The notes under the pieces are model-generated. The model was not told where the DNA came from. It was given only the letters and a program-made list of their open reading frames with translations, and did not search any database. A stretch of 64,000 bases of DNA from Ruminococcus flavefaciens (lineage in GTDB: Bacteria > Bacillota > Clostridia > Oscillospirales > Ruminococcaceae). A program made the position numbers and the translations under genes. The stretch lies in NCBI RefSeq assembly GCF_900119075.1, contig NZ_FPIP01000001.1:310001-374000 (forward strand). The letters run 5' to 3'. Shown here in pieces: positions 8,069-16,164 of the stretch; the first letter of the stretch is position 1; every line of letters starts with the position of its first letter.

Positions 8069-9121
8069 ATGGCATCAGGCGCGCAGAGACGCATAAAGTC
8101 TATTAGCTATGCAAAGTATGGCTATATCTTTATTTTGCCGTTTTTTCTTGTTTATTTCTTTTTCCAATTATGGCCGCTGATCAACACCTTTATCGTAAGT
8201 TTCCATGGCAACGGTAAGTCCGTTGAAGCATGGGTCGGACTTCAGAACTATAAGGACATTCTTTTTGGCGGAACCAGAAAAGTTCGAGTTATCCACGAGA
8301 GCTTTTTCCAGTGCCTGAGAAATACTGTTATCCTTTGGGTCGGTAACTTTATTCCTCAGCTCGCACTTTCACTTTCACTGGCTGTTTGGTTTACAGAAGC
8401 ACAGTTAAAGATCCCGGGCAAGGGTTTCTTTAAGGTTGTTATGTACCTTCCAAACATCATCACTGCTGCCTCAGTAGCTGTACTTTTCCTTCAGCTCTGC
8501 GGACAGTCAGAAACAAACCCCGGCGCTGTAAACTACCTCTTATATAAGATGGGAATAGTTCACAGAGACGCTACTTCGGGACTTTACGACTGTGTACCTC
8601 TCGTTGAGGGCGTTTGGCAGTCACGTATCGTAATCATGTTTATCCAGACATGGATGTGGTTCGGTAATACCATGATCATGCTCATGTCAGGTATTCAGGG
8701 TATCAACCCTTCACTGTTCGAGGCTGCAAGCATCGACGGTGCAAGCTCAGGTCAGGTATTCAGAAAGATCACTCTTCCGCTTCTTACTCCAATCATGGCA
8801 TACACACTTATCACTTCCATGATCGGTGGTCTCCAGATGTTCGATATTCCTTTCCTCTACACCAAGACTGGTAACGTTAAGGATCATATCAAGACTCTGG
8901 CGGTAATGATCTTCCAATACTTCCACGCTCAGGCTGATGAGAATAAGATGGGTTACGCTGGTGCTACATCAGTACTCCTCTTCTTTATTACTCTTGCTCT
9001 CGGTCTCCTTGCATTCTATCTTACAAGAGACAAGGACGAGATCGCTAAGAAGAAGCAGCGTAAAAAGATCGCTCAGCAGGCTAAGAGAGAAAGCAAGCAG
9101 TTTGGAGGGATCAGTTTATGA
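8069..9121 (+). CDS. Sugar ABC transporter permease, MalF-like
   Basis: The product is 350 aa. The start at 8069 is chosen because GAGAGGG (8054-8060) stands 8 bases upstream; an ATG at 8024 lies inside the hairpin arm and has no ribosome site. Six hydrophobic segments are visible, with the binding-protein-dependent permease loop EAASIDGASSGQVFRKITLP (the EAA motif that contacts the ATPase). It belongs to the CUT1 carbohydrate-uptake type and sits in the cytoplasmic membrane as a heterodimer with the next gene, whose ATG overlaps this stop codon by four bases. No ATPase gene is present in this operon. Confidence 0.9.
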   Translation: MASGAQRRIKSISYAKYGYIFILPFFLVYFFFQLWPLINTFIVSFHGNGKSVEAWVGLQNYKDILFGGTRKVRVIHESFFQCLRNTVILWVGNFIPQLALSLSLAVWFTEAQLKIPGKGFFKVVMYLPNIITAASVAVLFLQLCGQSETNPGAVNYLLYKMGIVHRDATSGLYDCVPLVEGVWQSRIVIMFIQTWMWFGNTMIMLMSGIQGINPSLFEAASIDGASSGQVFRKITLPLLTPIMAYTLITSMIGGLQMFDIPFLYTKTGNVKDHIKTLAVMIFQYFHAQADENKMGYAGATSVLLFFITLALGLLAFYLTRDKDEIAKKKQRKKIAQQAKRESKQFGGISL

Positions 9122-10017
9122 GTGATAACATGAAAGATGTTTACGGAAAGGCAAAGGACAATTACAGCTTTAAGATCAAATTAAAGTCTGGTATTCTTGT
9201 CGTTTGGTTCATTATCCTTACAATCATATGTCTGCTTCCTATTTATATCCTTGTTATCAACGCAACACGTTCACACACGGATATAGCAAACGGACTCAGC
9301 TTTATTCCAAGCAATTATCTGAAGAAAAACTGGGACAAGGTATTTACTGATCCAGGATTCAAGCTCTGCTACAGTGCTCTTCACGGTTACAAGAACAGCT
9401 TGATCATCACAATATGCTCAACCTTCCTCACAGTTTTCTTCTCAGCTCTGACTGCTTACGGAATCCATGTATATGACTTCAAACTCAAGGAGATCTCCTA
9501 TACAGTTATCCTCCTTGTTATGATGGTACCTATGCAGGTAACATCTGCCGGATTCATTGCATTTATGTCAGACCTCAAACTGACAAATACATACTGGCCT
9601 CTTATAATCCCTTCGGTCGCGGCTCCGGGTGTTGTATACTTTATGAGATCATACATGAAGTCATCATTCCCGCTGGATATCGTTGAAGCTGCTCGTATCG
9701 ACGGCTGCGGAGAGTTCAGAACTTTCATCTCAATTGCAATCCCAATGATGAAGCCAGCTATTGCTGTACAGGCTATTTTCGCTTTCATCGCAAGCTGGAA
9801 CAACTTCTATACACCTAACATGATCCTCATCAGTGTTGATCTGAAGCAGAAGACACTTCCTATGATGGTATCTGCTCTTCAGTCATCTGATAAGTTCAAT
9901 GATTACGGTGCTATTTACCTTGCAATTGCGCTTGCTATTATTCCTATCATAATCGCTTATGTATTCCTCTCAAGATTCATCATCGCTGGTGTTGCTCTTG
10001 GTGGTGTAAAGGAATAA
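9118..10017 (+). CDS. Sugar ABC transporter permease, MalG-like
   Basis: The product is 299 aa with six membrane segments and the EAA loop EAARIDGCGEFRTFISIAIP. It is the inner-membrane partner of the preceding permease: ATGA overlap at 9118, Shine-Dalgarno TTGGAGGG inside the upstream coding end, so the two should be translationally coupled in equal amounts. The gene ends the operon and is followed by two terminators. The ATPase that powers the pair must be encoded elsewhere, as is usual when a shared MsmX/MsiK-type ATPase serves several CUT1 importers (established for Gram-positives; inferred here). Confidence 0.9.
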   Translation: MSDNMKDVYGKAKDNYSFKIKLKSGILVVWFIILTIICLLPIYILVINATRSHTDIANGLSFIPSNYLKKNWDKVFTDPGFKLCYSALHGYKNSLIITICSTFLTVFFSALTAYGIHVYDFKLKEISYTVILLVMMVPMQVTSAGFIAFMSDLKLTNTYWPLIIPSVAAPGVVYFMRSYMKSSFPLDIVEAARIDGCGEFRTFISIAIPMMKPAIAVQAIFAFIASWNNFYTPNMILISVDLKQKTLPMMVSALQSSDKFNDYGAIYLAIALAIIPIIIAYVFLSRFIIAGVALGGVKE

Positions 10018-10030
10018 TCACAAAAAATCA

Positions 10031-10057
10031 CAGCACACTTCGGTGTGCTGTTTTTTT
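10031..10057 (+). terminator. Terminator with cUUCGg tetraloop (first of two)
   Basis: CAGCACAC-TTCG-GTGTGCTG followed by seven T. The loop is the extra-stable UUCG closed by C-G. Confidence 0.93.
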
Positions 10058-10059
10058 AT

Positions 10060-10082
10060 GGACGCTTCGGCGTCCTTTTTTG
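10060..10082 (+). terminator. Terminator with cUUCGg tetraloop (second of two)
   Basis: GGACGC-TTCG-GCGTCC followed by a T run, two bases after the first terminator. The tandem arrangement insulates the sporulation operon from the highly expressed sugar operon. Confidence 0.93.
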
Positions 10083-10132
10083 TTCTAATCACTTTGAAAG
10101 ATGAATAGTATTAAGTGTAAGGAGTGATGAAA

Positions 10133-11053
10133 ATGCAAGGCAGTACAAGCTTTGAGACAATAACGAGCTATCTCCCCGATAAGCTCCGCCGACTGCTTCT
10201 GAATATCCCACGGGATAAACTCAGCGGCTTAATGGAGGTTCGGCTTCGTGCCGGGGGAGCGATGTATCTTGTTTACTCGGACAAGATATCTTTTATACGA
10301 AGTGACGGCGGACTTTCTTCCTATTACAATAAGAAGGAAATCTATAATGTGACCGCAGCTGACGTAAAAGAGACTGTGGAGCGGCTGTGCCATTATTCTG
10401 TGCACAGCTGTGGAAAACAGCTTTCACAGGGATACTTTGTCGTTAAAAACGGAGTTCGTGTGGGAGTATCAGGAGCATATTCAGCTACCGATAAGCCTGT
10501 TCTTACGGAGTTTACATCCCTTAATTTCCGTGTATCAAGGTGTGTTGAGGGCTGTGCAGATGAGTTTTTTGCTTCAAACTATGACAAAAACATCATTATA
10601 TGCGGCGAAGTCAACTCGGGAAAGACCACTATTCTCCGCGATTTATGCAGACTTACGGGGAATGTCAGAAAGTGCGCCCTTATTGACGAGCGTAACGAGA
10701 TTTCCTGTCTTTATGACGGTGTTCCGCAAAATGACGTAGGAGCAATGACCGATATTATCAGCAATTCCAGTCGCAGTGCAGGTATAATCTCCGCCGTCCG
10801 AACTCTTTCTCCCGAGGTCATCGTATGCGACGAGATAGCTTCTATGTCGGATTCCGAGGCTATAATCAGCGGTATTGGCTGCGGCGTGAAGTTCATAGTG
10901 ACTGCTCACGGCACTTGCTACGAAGAACTCATTAAGCGTAAAGAGATTGCATATCTCATCGAAAGCGGACTTTTTGACGTCGTTGCCTTTCTTAGGGGAG
11001 CTTCAGCTCCATCGAAGATTCGTGAAATAAAGAGGCTGAAAAATGGGAATTAG
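10133..11053 (+). CDS. spoIIIAA: Stage III sporulation protein AA (ATPase)
   Basis: The product is 306 aa. The start at 10133 is chosen because AAGGAG (10119-10124) is 8 bases upstream; the GTG at 10124 and ATG at 10127 are too close to it. It is a secretion-type (PilT/VirB11-like) ATPase with Walker A GEVNSGKTT near residue 155 and the EVRLRAGG motif typical of the family near residue 40. In spore formers it works in the mother cell and energises the SpoIIIA-SpoIIQ channel through the engulfing membranes. It is the first gene of a complete eight-gene operon and overlaps the next gene by 11 bases. Confidence 0.95.
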   Translation: MQGSTSFETITSYLPDKLRRLLLNIPRDKLSGLMEVRLRAGGAMYLVYSDKISFIRSDGGLSSYYNKKEIYNVTAADVKETVERLCHYSVHSCGKQLSQGYFVVKNGVRVGVSGAYSATDKPVLTEFTSLNFRVSRCVEGCADEFFASNYDKNIIICGEVNSGKTTILRDLCRLTGNVRKCALIDERNEISCLYDGVPQNDVGAMTDIISNSSRSAGIISAVRTLSPEVIVCDEIASMSDSEAIISGIGCGVKFIVTAHGTCYEELIKRKEIAYLIESGLFDVVAFLRGASAPSKIREIKRLKNGN

Positions 11054-11546
11054 AGTAATTGCTGCTGTTTTAGCGGCGTTTTGCGGAGCATTTTACGGCT
11101 TGAACCGCTCCGAAAAGCTGAAAAAGCGTGTTCTCATCTGTTCAGACGCAGATAAGGTTTTCAGGCTGACTGAGACTATGATAAGGAGCAGCGGAACGGA
11201 TATATACAGCATTTTTTCGGTTATAAAGCGTGAGAATATCTCTGGGCTGAGCTTTATAAACAAGCTCCCCGATGATTACAGTGCTGACAAGGATTTTCAC
11301 AGTCTGTGGCGTGAGCTTCTGATGAATGAGCCCGATATACCGCAGGAAGAACAGGGGATACTTCTGGATTTCGGTGAGCTTCTCGGAACAAGCGATATTG
11401 ACGGACAGCTTAACGGTATCGCCGCAGTAAGGTCACTTATGCAGGAGCTGTATTTGCGGCGCTCCGAGGAATATCACTGCAAGGCGAAGCTTTACAGGAG
11501 CGTTGGAGTACTGGCAGGAGTAATGGTAGGAATAATGGTGATATGA
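11043..11546 (+). CDS. spoIIIAB: Stage III sporulation protein AB
   Basis: The product is 167 aa. It has an N-terminal hydrophobic segment (IRVIAAVLAAFCGAFYG), a soluble alpha-helical middle and a C-terminal membrane segment (VGVLAGVMVGIMVI). Size and topology match SpoIIIAB, which resembles a type II secretion platform subunit. It begins inside the end of spoIIIAA and is followed after four bases by spoIIIAC. Confidence 0.9.
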   Translation: MGIRVIAAVLAAFCGAFYGLNRSEKLKKRVLICSDADKVFRLTETMIRSSGTDIYSIFSVIKRENISGLSFINKLPDDYSADKDFHSLWRELLMNEPDIPQEEQGILLDFGELLGTSDIDGQLNGIAAVRSLMQELYLRRSEEYHCKAKLYRSVGVLAGVMVGIMVI

Positions 11547-11550
11547 GGAA

Positions 11551-11748
11551 ATGGAAATTGATCTGATATTTAAAATCGCTGGCACTGGTATAATTGTTGC
11601 CGTTCTTAATCTGGTGCTGAAACGTGCAGAGCGTGAGGAACAGGCTATGATGACCACGCTTGCAGGACTCATAGTAGTTCTTGTGGTAATAATCGACGAG
11701 ATAGGCGACCTTTTCGACAAGGTCAAGAGTGTGTTCGGACTATGGTAG
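11551..11748 (+). CDS. spoIIIAC: Stage III sporulation protein AC
   Basis: A 65-aa membrane protein with two hydrophobic helices (IFKIAGTGIIVAVLNLVL and a second near 37-52) separated by a charged loop, as expected for SpoIIIAC. The Shine-Dalgarno TGAGGAA overlaps the upstream stop codon. It overlaps spoIIIAD by seven bases. Confidence 0.9.
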   Translation: MEIDLIFKIAGTGIIVAVLNLVLKRAEREEQAMMTTLAGLIVVLVVIIDEIGDLFDKVKSVFGLW

Positions 11749-12131
11749 ACAGCTGTTTTTCTGTGGGAGCTTTTTGCCTTGTGGGAGCTCTCATATCCGT
11801 AATTTTAAAACAATATTGCTCTGAGCACTCTATGGCTGTAAGTATTGCTGTATGTGTGGGAGTAATGACGTTTTTTGTGCTTCTCTTTGACGACGCCATA
11901 GACGAGATAAGAGACATATTTGAAATGGCAGGCATAGCCGAGAGCTACATCTCTATTATCTTCAAGACTCTGGCAATATGCTGTATTACCCATATTACAG
12001 CCGAACTGTGCCGTGACAGCGGTGAGGGTGCAATTGCCTCTGCGGCGGAGCTATGGGGCAGAGGAGCGGTGCTTGTTCTTGGACTTCCCGTGTTCAAATC
12101 TTTTTTACAGCTGATAGACAAGCTTATTTAG
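11742..12131 (+). CDS. spoIIIAD: Stage III sporulation protein AD
   Basis: The product is 129 aa with about four membrane helices. The segment SVILKQYCSEHSMAVSIAVC followed by a FDDAIDEI loop is typical of SpoIIIAD, a paralogue of SpoIIIAC. No strong Shine-Dalgarno is visible, so translation probably depends on coupling with spoIIIAC, whose end it overlaps. Confidence 0.9.
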   Translation: MVDSCFSVGAFCLVGALISVILKQYCSEHSMAVSIAVCVGVMTFFVLLFDDAIDEIRDIFEMAGIAESYISIIFKTLAICCITHITAELCRDSGEGAIASAAELWGRGAVLVLGLPVFKSFLQLIDKLI

Positions 12132-12138
12132 GTGCGTT

Positions 12139-13233
12139 ATGAAAAAGATAGGAATAAAAATAATTATAACTATATTGCTTTTGCTGTTTGCTGTACCTGT
12201 TTCAGCTTGTGCAGTCGATGAGCAGGACACAAAAAGCGAGTACACCAAGCAGCTTGATGACATACTTGCAGACTATGACATTGAGACAAACTCTGATGAG
12301 ATATCTGCTCTTAGTTTCGGGAGCTTCGCAAGGACCATCGCTGCTAAGGTAACTGACAGCGAAACATCGCCGTTCAAGCTTCTCGGAACTATCCTGCTTG
12401 TGATAGTTCTGTCAGCGCTGTTGAAAAGTGCAGGGAGTATTGGGTTCAAGGGCTCTGCTGATATTTACGGTCTGGTCAGCGTGCTTACGGCGGTGACTGT
12501 AATATCTCCTCAGCTTTTCGCGGCGTTTTCTCGGGCTTCTGAGGCTGTTAACGTCAGCGGTGGTTTTATATCTGTTTTTATCCCCGTATTTTCGGGAGCT
12601 GCTGCCGCTTCGGGACATATGACCTCAGCCGCAGTCTATGACGTGGCTGTCCTGGCGGCTTCGGAGCTCATAGTTCAGCTGGTTTCTGCCTTTCTCATGC
12701 CCGTTCTCAGTGCAGCCGCTATGCTTTCAATAACGGGTAGTGTTTTCACGCAGAATGACATGAGCGGTGTTGTTCAGCTTCTGAAAAAGGTCATAACATG
12801 GGGAATGACTATAACTATGACCGTTTTTATCGGCTTTGTTACGCTGAAATGCAGTCTTGCAGGCAAGACTGACGGCGCAGCCACAAAAGCCGCTCGATTC
12901 GTTATATCTGGGAGTGTTCCTGTGGTAGGCGGAGCAGTCTCCGACGCCTATGCCGCAGTCCGCAGCAGCTTCGACCTTATCCGCGGAACAGTGGGGACAG
13001 TCGGCTGCATAGCGGTGACCTTCATTGTATTTCCACCAGTGATACAGCTTATGCTTTTTCGCTTTGTTATGTGGATAGGAGCATCGGCTGCGGAGCTTTT
13101 CGGCGCAGAGCACATGAAAAAGCTGCTCAGCTCTTTTGACAGCGCCCTTGCCATAGCACAGAGCGTGCTTGCTTGCTATGGCGTGATGTTTGTGCTTTGT
13201 ACGGGAATACTTATGCATACGGCAGGTGGTTAA
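12139..13233 (+). CDS. spoIIIAE: Stage III sporulation protein AE
   Basis: The product is 364 aa. A cleavable signal peptide (hydrophobic 6-22, VSACAVDEQD) is followed by a short soluble region and about seven membrane helices, the standard layout of SpoIIIAE, a polytopic component of the mother cell to forespore channel. The stop codon abuts the ATG of spoIIIAF with no gap. Confidence 0.93.
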   Translation: MKKIGIKIIITILLLLFAVPVSACAVDEQDTKSEYTKQLDDILADYDIETNSDEISALSFGSFARTIAAKVTDSETSPFKLLGTILLVIVLSALLKSAGSIGFKGSADIYGLVSVLTAVTVISPQLFAAFSRASEAVNVSGGFISVFIPVFSGAAAASGHMTSAAVYDVAVLAASELIVQLVSAFLMPVLSAAAMLSITGSVFTQNDMSGVVQLLKKVITWGMTITMTVFIGFVTLKCSLAGKTDGAATKAARFVISGSVPVVGGAVSDAYAAVRSSFDLIRGTVGTVGCIAVTFIVFPPVIQLMLFRFVMWIGASAAELFGAEHMKKLLSSFDSALAIAQSVLACYGVMFVLCTGILMHTAGG

Positions 13234-13695
13234 ATGGAAAACTTTGTTACGGCAGTCCGTGCAGTCTGCTATGTTTCCGTGGGGATATGCATAGTTCGGA
13301 GCATTACCGAGGGCACTCGTCTACGCGCACAGGCTGAATTTATCTTGAAGCTGATTTTTGCCGTGGCGGTTACAGCTCCTGTAGTCAGCGGAGTTTTCAA
13401 CATAGAGCTGCCTGACCTAAGCGCCTTTGACAGAACTGACTACAGCTTTTCGGCGGAGATATATGAAAATGAACTGAGAGCTCAGCTTTCCGAGAATATT
13501 TCAGCAGTGCTTAGCGAACAGCTTGCAGCTGCAGGGATAAAAGCTGAAAAAATCAAAACAGAGGTTAATATTTCGGAGGACGGCAGCATAAGTATTAATA
13601 GAGTCATTATCAGCACGTCGGACTTTGAGGCGTCAGCCGCTGTTATCCGCGGCAGTATCGGACAAGAAACGGAGGTCATAAATGGAAGTAATTGA
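13234..13695 (+). CDS. spoIIIAF: Stage III sporulation protein AF
   Basis: The product is 153 aa: two N-terminal membrane helices (about 8-23 and 35-55) followed by a soluble domain with a ring-building-motif-like alpha/beta pattern. This matches SpoIIIAF. It overlaps spoIIIAG by 14 bases. Confidence 0.88.
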   Translation: MENFVTAVRAVCYVSVGICIVRSITEGTRLRAQAEFILKLIFAVAVTAPVVSGVFNIELPDLSAFDRTDYSFSAEIYENELRAQLSENISAVLSEQLAAAGIKAEKIKTEVNISEDGSISINRVIISTSDFEASAAVIRGSIGQETEVINGSN

Positions 13696-14206
13696 AAAAA
13701 TAAGAGAGCTTCTAAAGAACAGGAAATGGGCTGTATTTATGACCGTATGCGGAACAGCAGGTCTGCTGCTGATAATGATATCGTCGCTTTTGCCCGACAA
13801 AAAGGCGGCTCCTGCTGTAAATGCGGAGCGGCAGAGCGTATGCGACAGTGCAGCTTACTGCAAAGACACGGAAAAGCGTCTTGAAGCCTTTCTCAGTGAG
13901 ATAGACGGGGCAGGAGAGGTGAGAGTTTACCTGACTGTTGGCAGTGAGCAGCGCTATGTGTACGCTACAGAGGGGCGGCACAGCCGCTCGGACAATAAAA
14001 CGGAGGAGGAAGAGAAATATGTGATAGTCGGCGGCGGAAGCGAGAAAAACGCACTTATCGAAACAGTTGAAGCTCCCGAAATTACTGGAGCGGTGATAGT
14101 CTGCGGCGGAGGAGGCGATGCTGCTGTACGTGAACAGATATACAAGGCGGCTGCGGCTGCTCTTGGGATACCGACGGCAAAGATATATGTTGCAAAAATC
14201 AGATAA
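13682..14206 (+). CDS. spoIIIAG: Stage III sporulation protein AG
   Basis: The product is 174 aa. One membrane helix (WAVFMTVCGTAGLLLIMIS) is followed by a soluble ring-building domain ending in GVIVCGGGGD-like glycine-rich turns and the IYKAAAAALGI helix. In Bacillus the AG protein forms a large ring in the intermembrane space. A charged linker (HSRSDNKTEEEEKY) separates two halves of the ring domain, as is common in this family. Confidence 0.92.
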   Translation: MEVIEKIRELLKNRKWAVFMTVCGTAGLLLIMISSLLPDKKAAPAVNAERQSVCDSAAYCKDTEKRLEAFLSEIDGAGEVRVYLTVGSEQRYVYATEGRHSRSDNKTEEEEKYVIVGGGSEKNALIETVEAPEITGAVIVCGGGGDAAVREQIYKAAAAALGIPTAKIYVAKIR

Positions 14207-14218
14207 AGGAGAATAACT

Positions 14219-14770
14219 ATGAAAAAACCATCAATAATAATCGGAAAGAAACAGATAATCATGACCTGCCTTACGCTTATGCTGGCAGTTGCGGTGTACA
14301 TAAACTATGCTGCCTCACCCAAGCTTGCACCAGACAGCAGCTCCATGACTTTCAGAAAGGATACCGACAGTATCAAATACGGCGAGACTGAGTTTGTAAA
14401 TGCTCCTGCGGAGCCTGCCGCAGAGGACTACTTCGCACAGGCGCGTCTTGACAAGATGAAGGACAGAGATGAGGCGGTTCAGACCTTACAGACCATGATA
14501 GGCGGCGGAGATGTTACCGAGGACGAAATGGTAGTGAACGCCCTTGACGCTGTACAGGTATCAAAGCTTATCGAAAGCGAGGGAACTATCGAATCACTGG
14601 TGAAAGCTCAGGGCTTTCAGGACTGCGTTGCATACCTTGACGGTGAGAATGCAAAGGTCGTAGTCAAGACCGAGGGACTTGACAAGGCGCAGGCTGCTTC
14701 AATAAAGGAGATAATCCTTGGGGAGACCGAGATACCTGCGGAGAATATCCGTATTTTTGAAGTGAAGTAA
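14219..14770 (+). CDS. spoIIIAH: Stage III sporulation protein AH
   Basis: The product is 183 aa. A short cytoplasmic N-terminus and one membrane helix (about 14-31) are followed by a helical and beta ring-building domain (about 75-180). It is the SpoIIQ partner in the channel. The Shine-Dalgarno AAGGAG is strong. Last gene of the operon; no clear terminator is seen in the 90 bases after it, only a weak hairpin near 14801-14820 without a U tract. Confidence 0.92.
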   Translation: MKKPSIIIGKKQIIMTCLTLMLAVAVYINYAASPKLAPDSSSMTFRKDTDSIKYGETEFVNAPAEPAAEDYFAQARLDKMKDRDEAVQTLQTMIGGGDVTEDEMVVNALDAVQVSKLIESEGTIESLVKAQGFQDCVAYLDGENAKVVVKTEGLDKAQAASIKEIILGETEIPAENIRIFEVK

Positions 14771-14859
14771 TGAAATGAATAATTATCCATATTTTAAGCG
14801 TGGAAAGTGACTTTTTCACGTAAAAATGAAAAATAAATTGTAGTTTTTTGCCGCGTTCC

Positions 14860-14888
14860 TTGCCTTTTTTGAAATTATATGTTATAAT
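14860..14888 (+). promoter_or_regulatory. SigA-type promoter of the asp23-to-dtd gene cluster
   Basis: TTGCCT (14860-14865), a 17-base spacer, and TATAAT (14883-14888) with an extended -10 TG. The architecture is nearly identical to the promoter at 2530. A leader of about 65 bases precedes the Asp23 gene. Confidence 0.8.
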
Positions 14889-14958
14889 ACAATGGTCGGG
14901 GTGTAAGCATAATTATAGTTAAAACAAACACCCAAATAAGTGCCCACGGAGGTTCGCT

Positions 14959-15300
14959 ATGGAAGTTGAAGAGATGAAGCCTGAGGTTTCAAGCAGACTT
15001 AAGATATCAGACGACGTTATAATCGCCATTGCCAAGCTTGCTGCACTTGATGTCAAGGGCGTGGCAAGCCTTGGCGGCGAGATAGGAAAGATGAGCAAGC
15101 TCAGAAGAAACGGTCCTATCAGGATAAGCATGATGGGCGACGTAGCTGCCATAGATATGAAGATAGTCATCAAGAGCGGCGAAAAGGCTGTAAACGTAGC
15201 ACAGGAGGTCCAGACTGTAGTCAAGGAGAACGTCCAGAACATGACAGGCGTGCCTGTAGCAAGAGTCAACGTTATCGTCAGCGGCGTTGTATTTGAATGA
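14959..15300 (+). CDS. Asp23/Gls24 family envelope stress response protein
   Basis: The product is 113 aa: a small alpha/beta protein with the family signature KISDDVIIAIAKLAALDVKGV near the N-terminus and the hydrophobic-strand core VAAIDMKIVIKSGEK. In clostridia a member of this family regularly precedes nusB. Its molecular role is uncertain; related staphylococcal Asp23 is a membrane-associated abundant protein. Shine-Dalgarno CGGAGG. The stop overlaps the next ATG (ATGA). Confidence 0.88.
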   Translation: MEVEEMKPEVSSRLKISDDVIIAIAKLAALDVKGVASLGGEIGKMSKLRRNGPIRISMMGDVAAIDMKIVIKSGEKAVNVAQEVQTVVKENVQNMTGVPVARVNVIVSGVVFE

Positions 15301-15761
15301 TAAGACGATACATACCGTCCGACCTGAAAATGGCTGCCGAGGTATTCCGCGCAGCCTTTGCTGCTGAGCCGTGGAACGAGGAATGGTCTCTTGAGCTTGC
15401 CGAGACCAGAATAAAGGAGCTTATGTCAGCTCCGCATTCCATAGGCTATGTGTCCGAGGAGAACGGCGTCATACAGGCTGTACTCTGCGGAAGAAAGCTC
15501 ACATATCTCCACGGTGTGGAATACGTCATAGACGAGTTCTGCGTGTCGCCTGATATTCAGCGAAGCGGTATAGGTACAGCTGTGCTTGACCATGCCTGCG
15601 GGGAGCTTACGGCTGAGGGAGTCGCTGCAATGGCGCTTCTGACTACACGCGGTTATCCAAGCGAGAGATTTTACATAAAAAACGGATTTACGGGCAGCGA
15701 TACAATGGTTTTCATGTATCGCACCATTAAGAATAAGGAGTGTTCAAATGACAAGACGTGA
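15297..15761 (+). CDS. GNAT family N-acetyltransferase
   Basis: The product is 154 aa with the GNAT acetyl-CoA binding loop in VSPDIQRSGIGTAVLDHA (about 81-98) after beta-strand 4 (YVIDEFCV). It should transfer an acetyl group from acetyl-CoA to an amine; the substrate is unknown. No good ribosome site is visible, so it probably relies on coupling with the Asp23 gene. It overlaps nusB by 14 bases. Confidence 0.85.
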   Translation: MIRRYIPSDLKMAAEVFRAAFAAEPWNEEWSLELAETRIKELMSAPHSIGYVSEENGVIQAVLCGRKLTYLHGVEYVIDEFCVSPDIQRSGIGTAVLDHACGELTAEGVAAMALLTTRGYPSERFYIKNGFTGSDTMVFMYRTIKNKECSNDKT

Positions 15762-16164
15762 AATAAGAGACAGCGCATTCAAGCTGGTTTTCGAGCAGCT
15801 TCTGCGCGATGATGATATAAATGAGCTGTATGAGATAGCCGAGGAAATTGACGAGATAACCGTAAATGACGAGGTAAAGAAGATCGTCGAGGGAACTCTC
15901 GAACACGCTTCGGAGCTTGACGAGATAATCTCAAAGTACAGCAAATCAAGAAGTATTTCGAGAATCTCCAAGCTTAATCTTGCTATTCTCCGCATTGCCA
16001 TGTTCGAGTCACTCTATGACGACAATACTCCCATGAATGCGGCTATCAGCGAGGCTATAAAGCTTTCCATGATGTATACATATCAGGAGGACACTGCTTT
16101 CATCAACGGCGTTCTCGGAGCATTCTCCCGTGATACACAGAAGTCGGAGGGCGAAAATGCCTGA
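15748..16164 (+). CDS. nusB: Transcription antitermination factor NusB
   Basis: The product is 138 aa and all-helical. It opens with the typical TRREIRDSAFKLVFEQ helix, and the C-terminal half has SRISKLNLAILRIAMFE and NAAISEAIKLS, matching NusB. It binds boxA RNA with S10 (NusE) to support rRNA antitermination. Shine-Dalgarno AAGGAG lies inside the upstream gene. It is in the conserved clostridial order with xseA, xseB, ispA and dxs. Confidence 0.93.
   Translation: MTRREIRDSAFKLVFEQLLRDDDINELYEIAEEIDEITVNDEVKKIVEGTLEHASELDEIISKYSKSRSISRISKLNLAILRIAMFESLYDDNTPMNAAISEAIKLSMMYTYQEDTAFINGVLGAFSRDTQKSEGENA

Noticed and set aside
14801-14820. Possible terminator after spoIIIAH
   Set aside because: The imperfect hairpin is short and not followed by a U tract; left unassigned.
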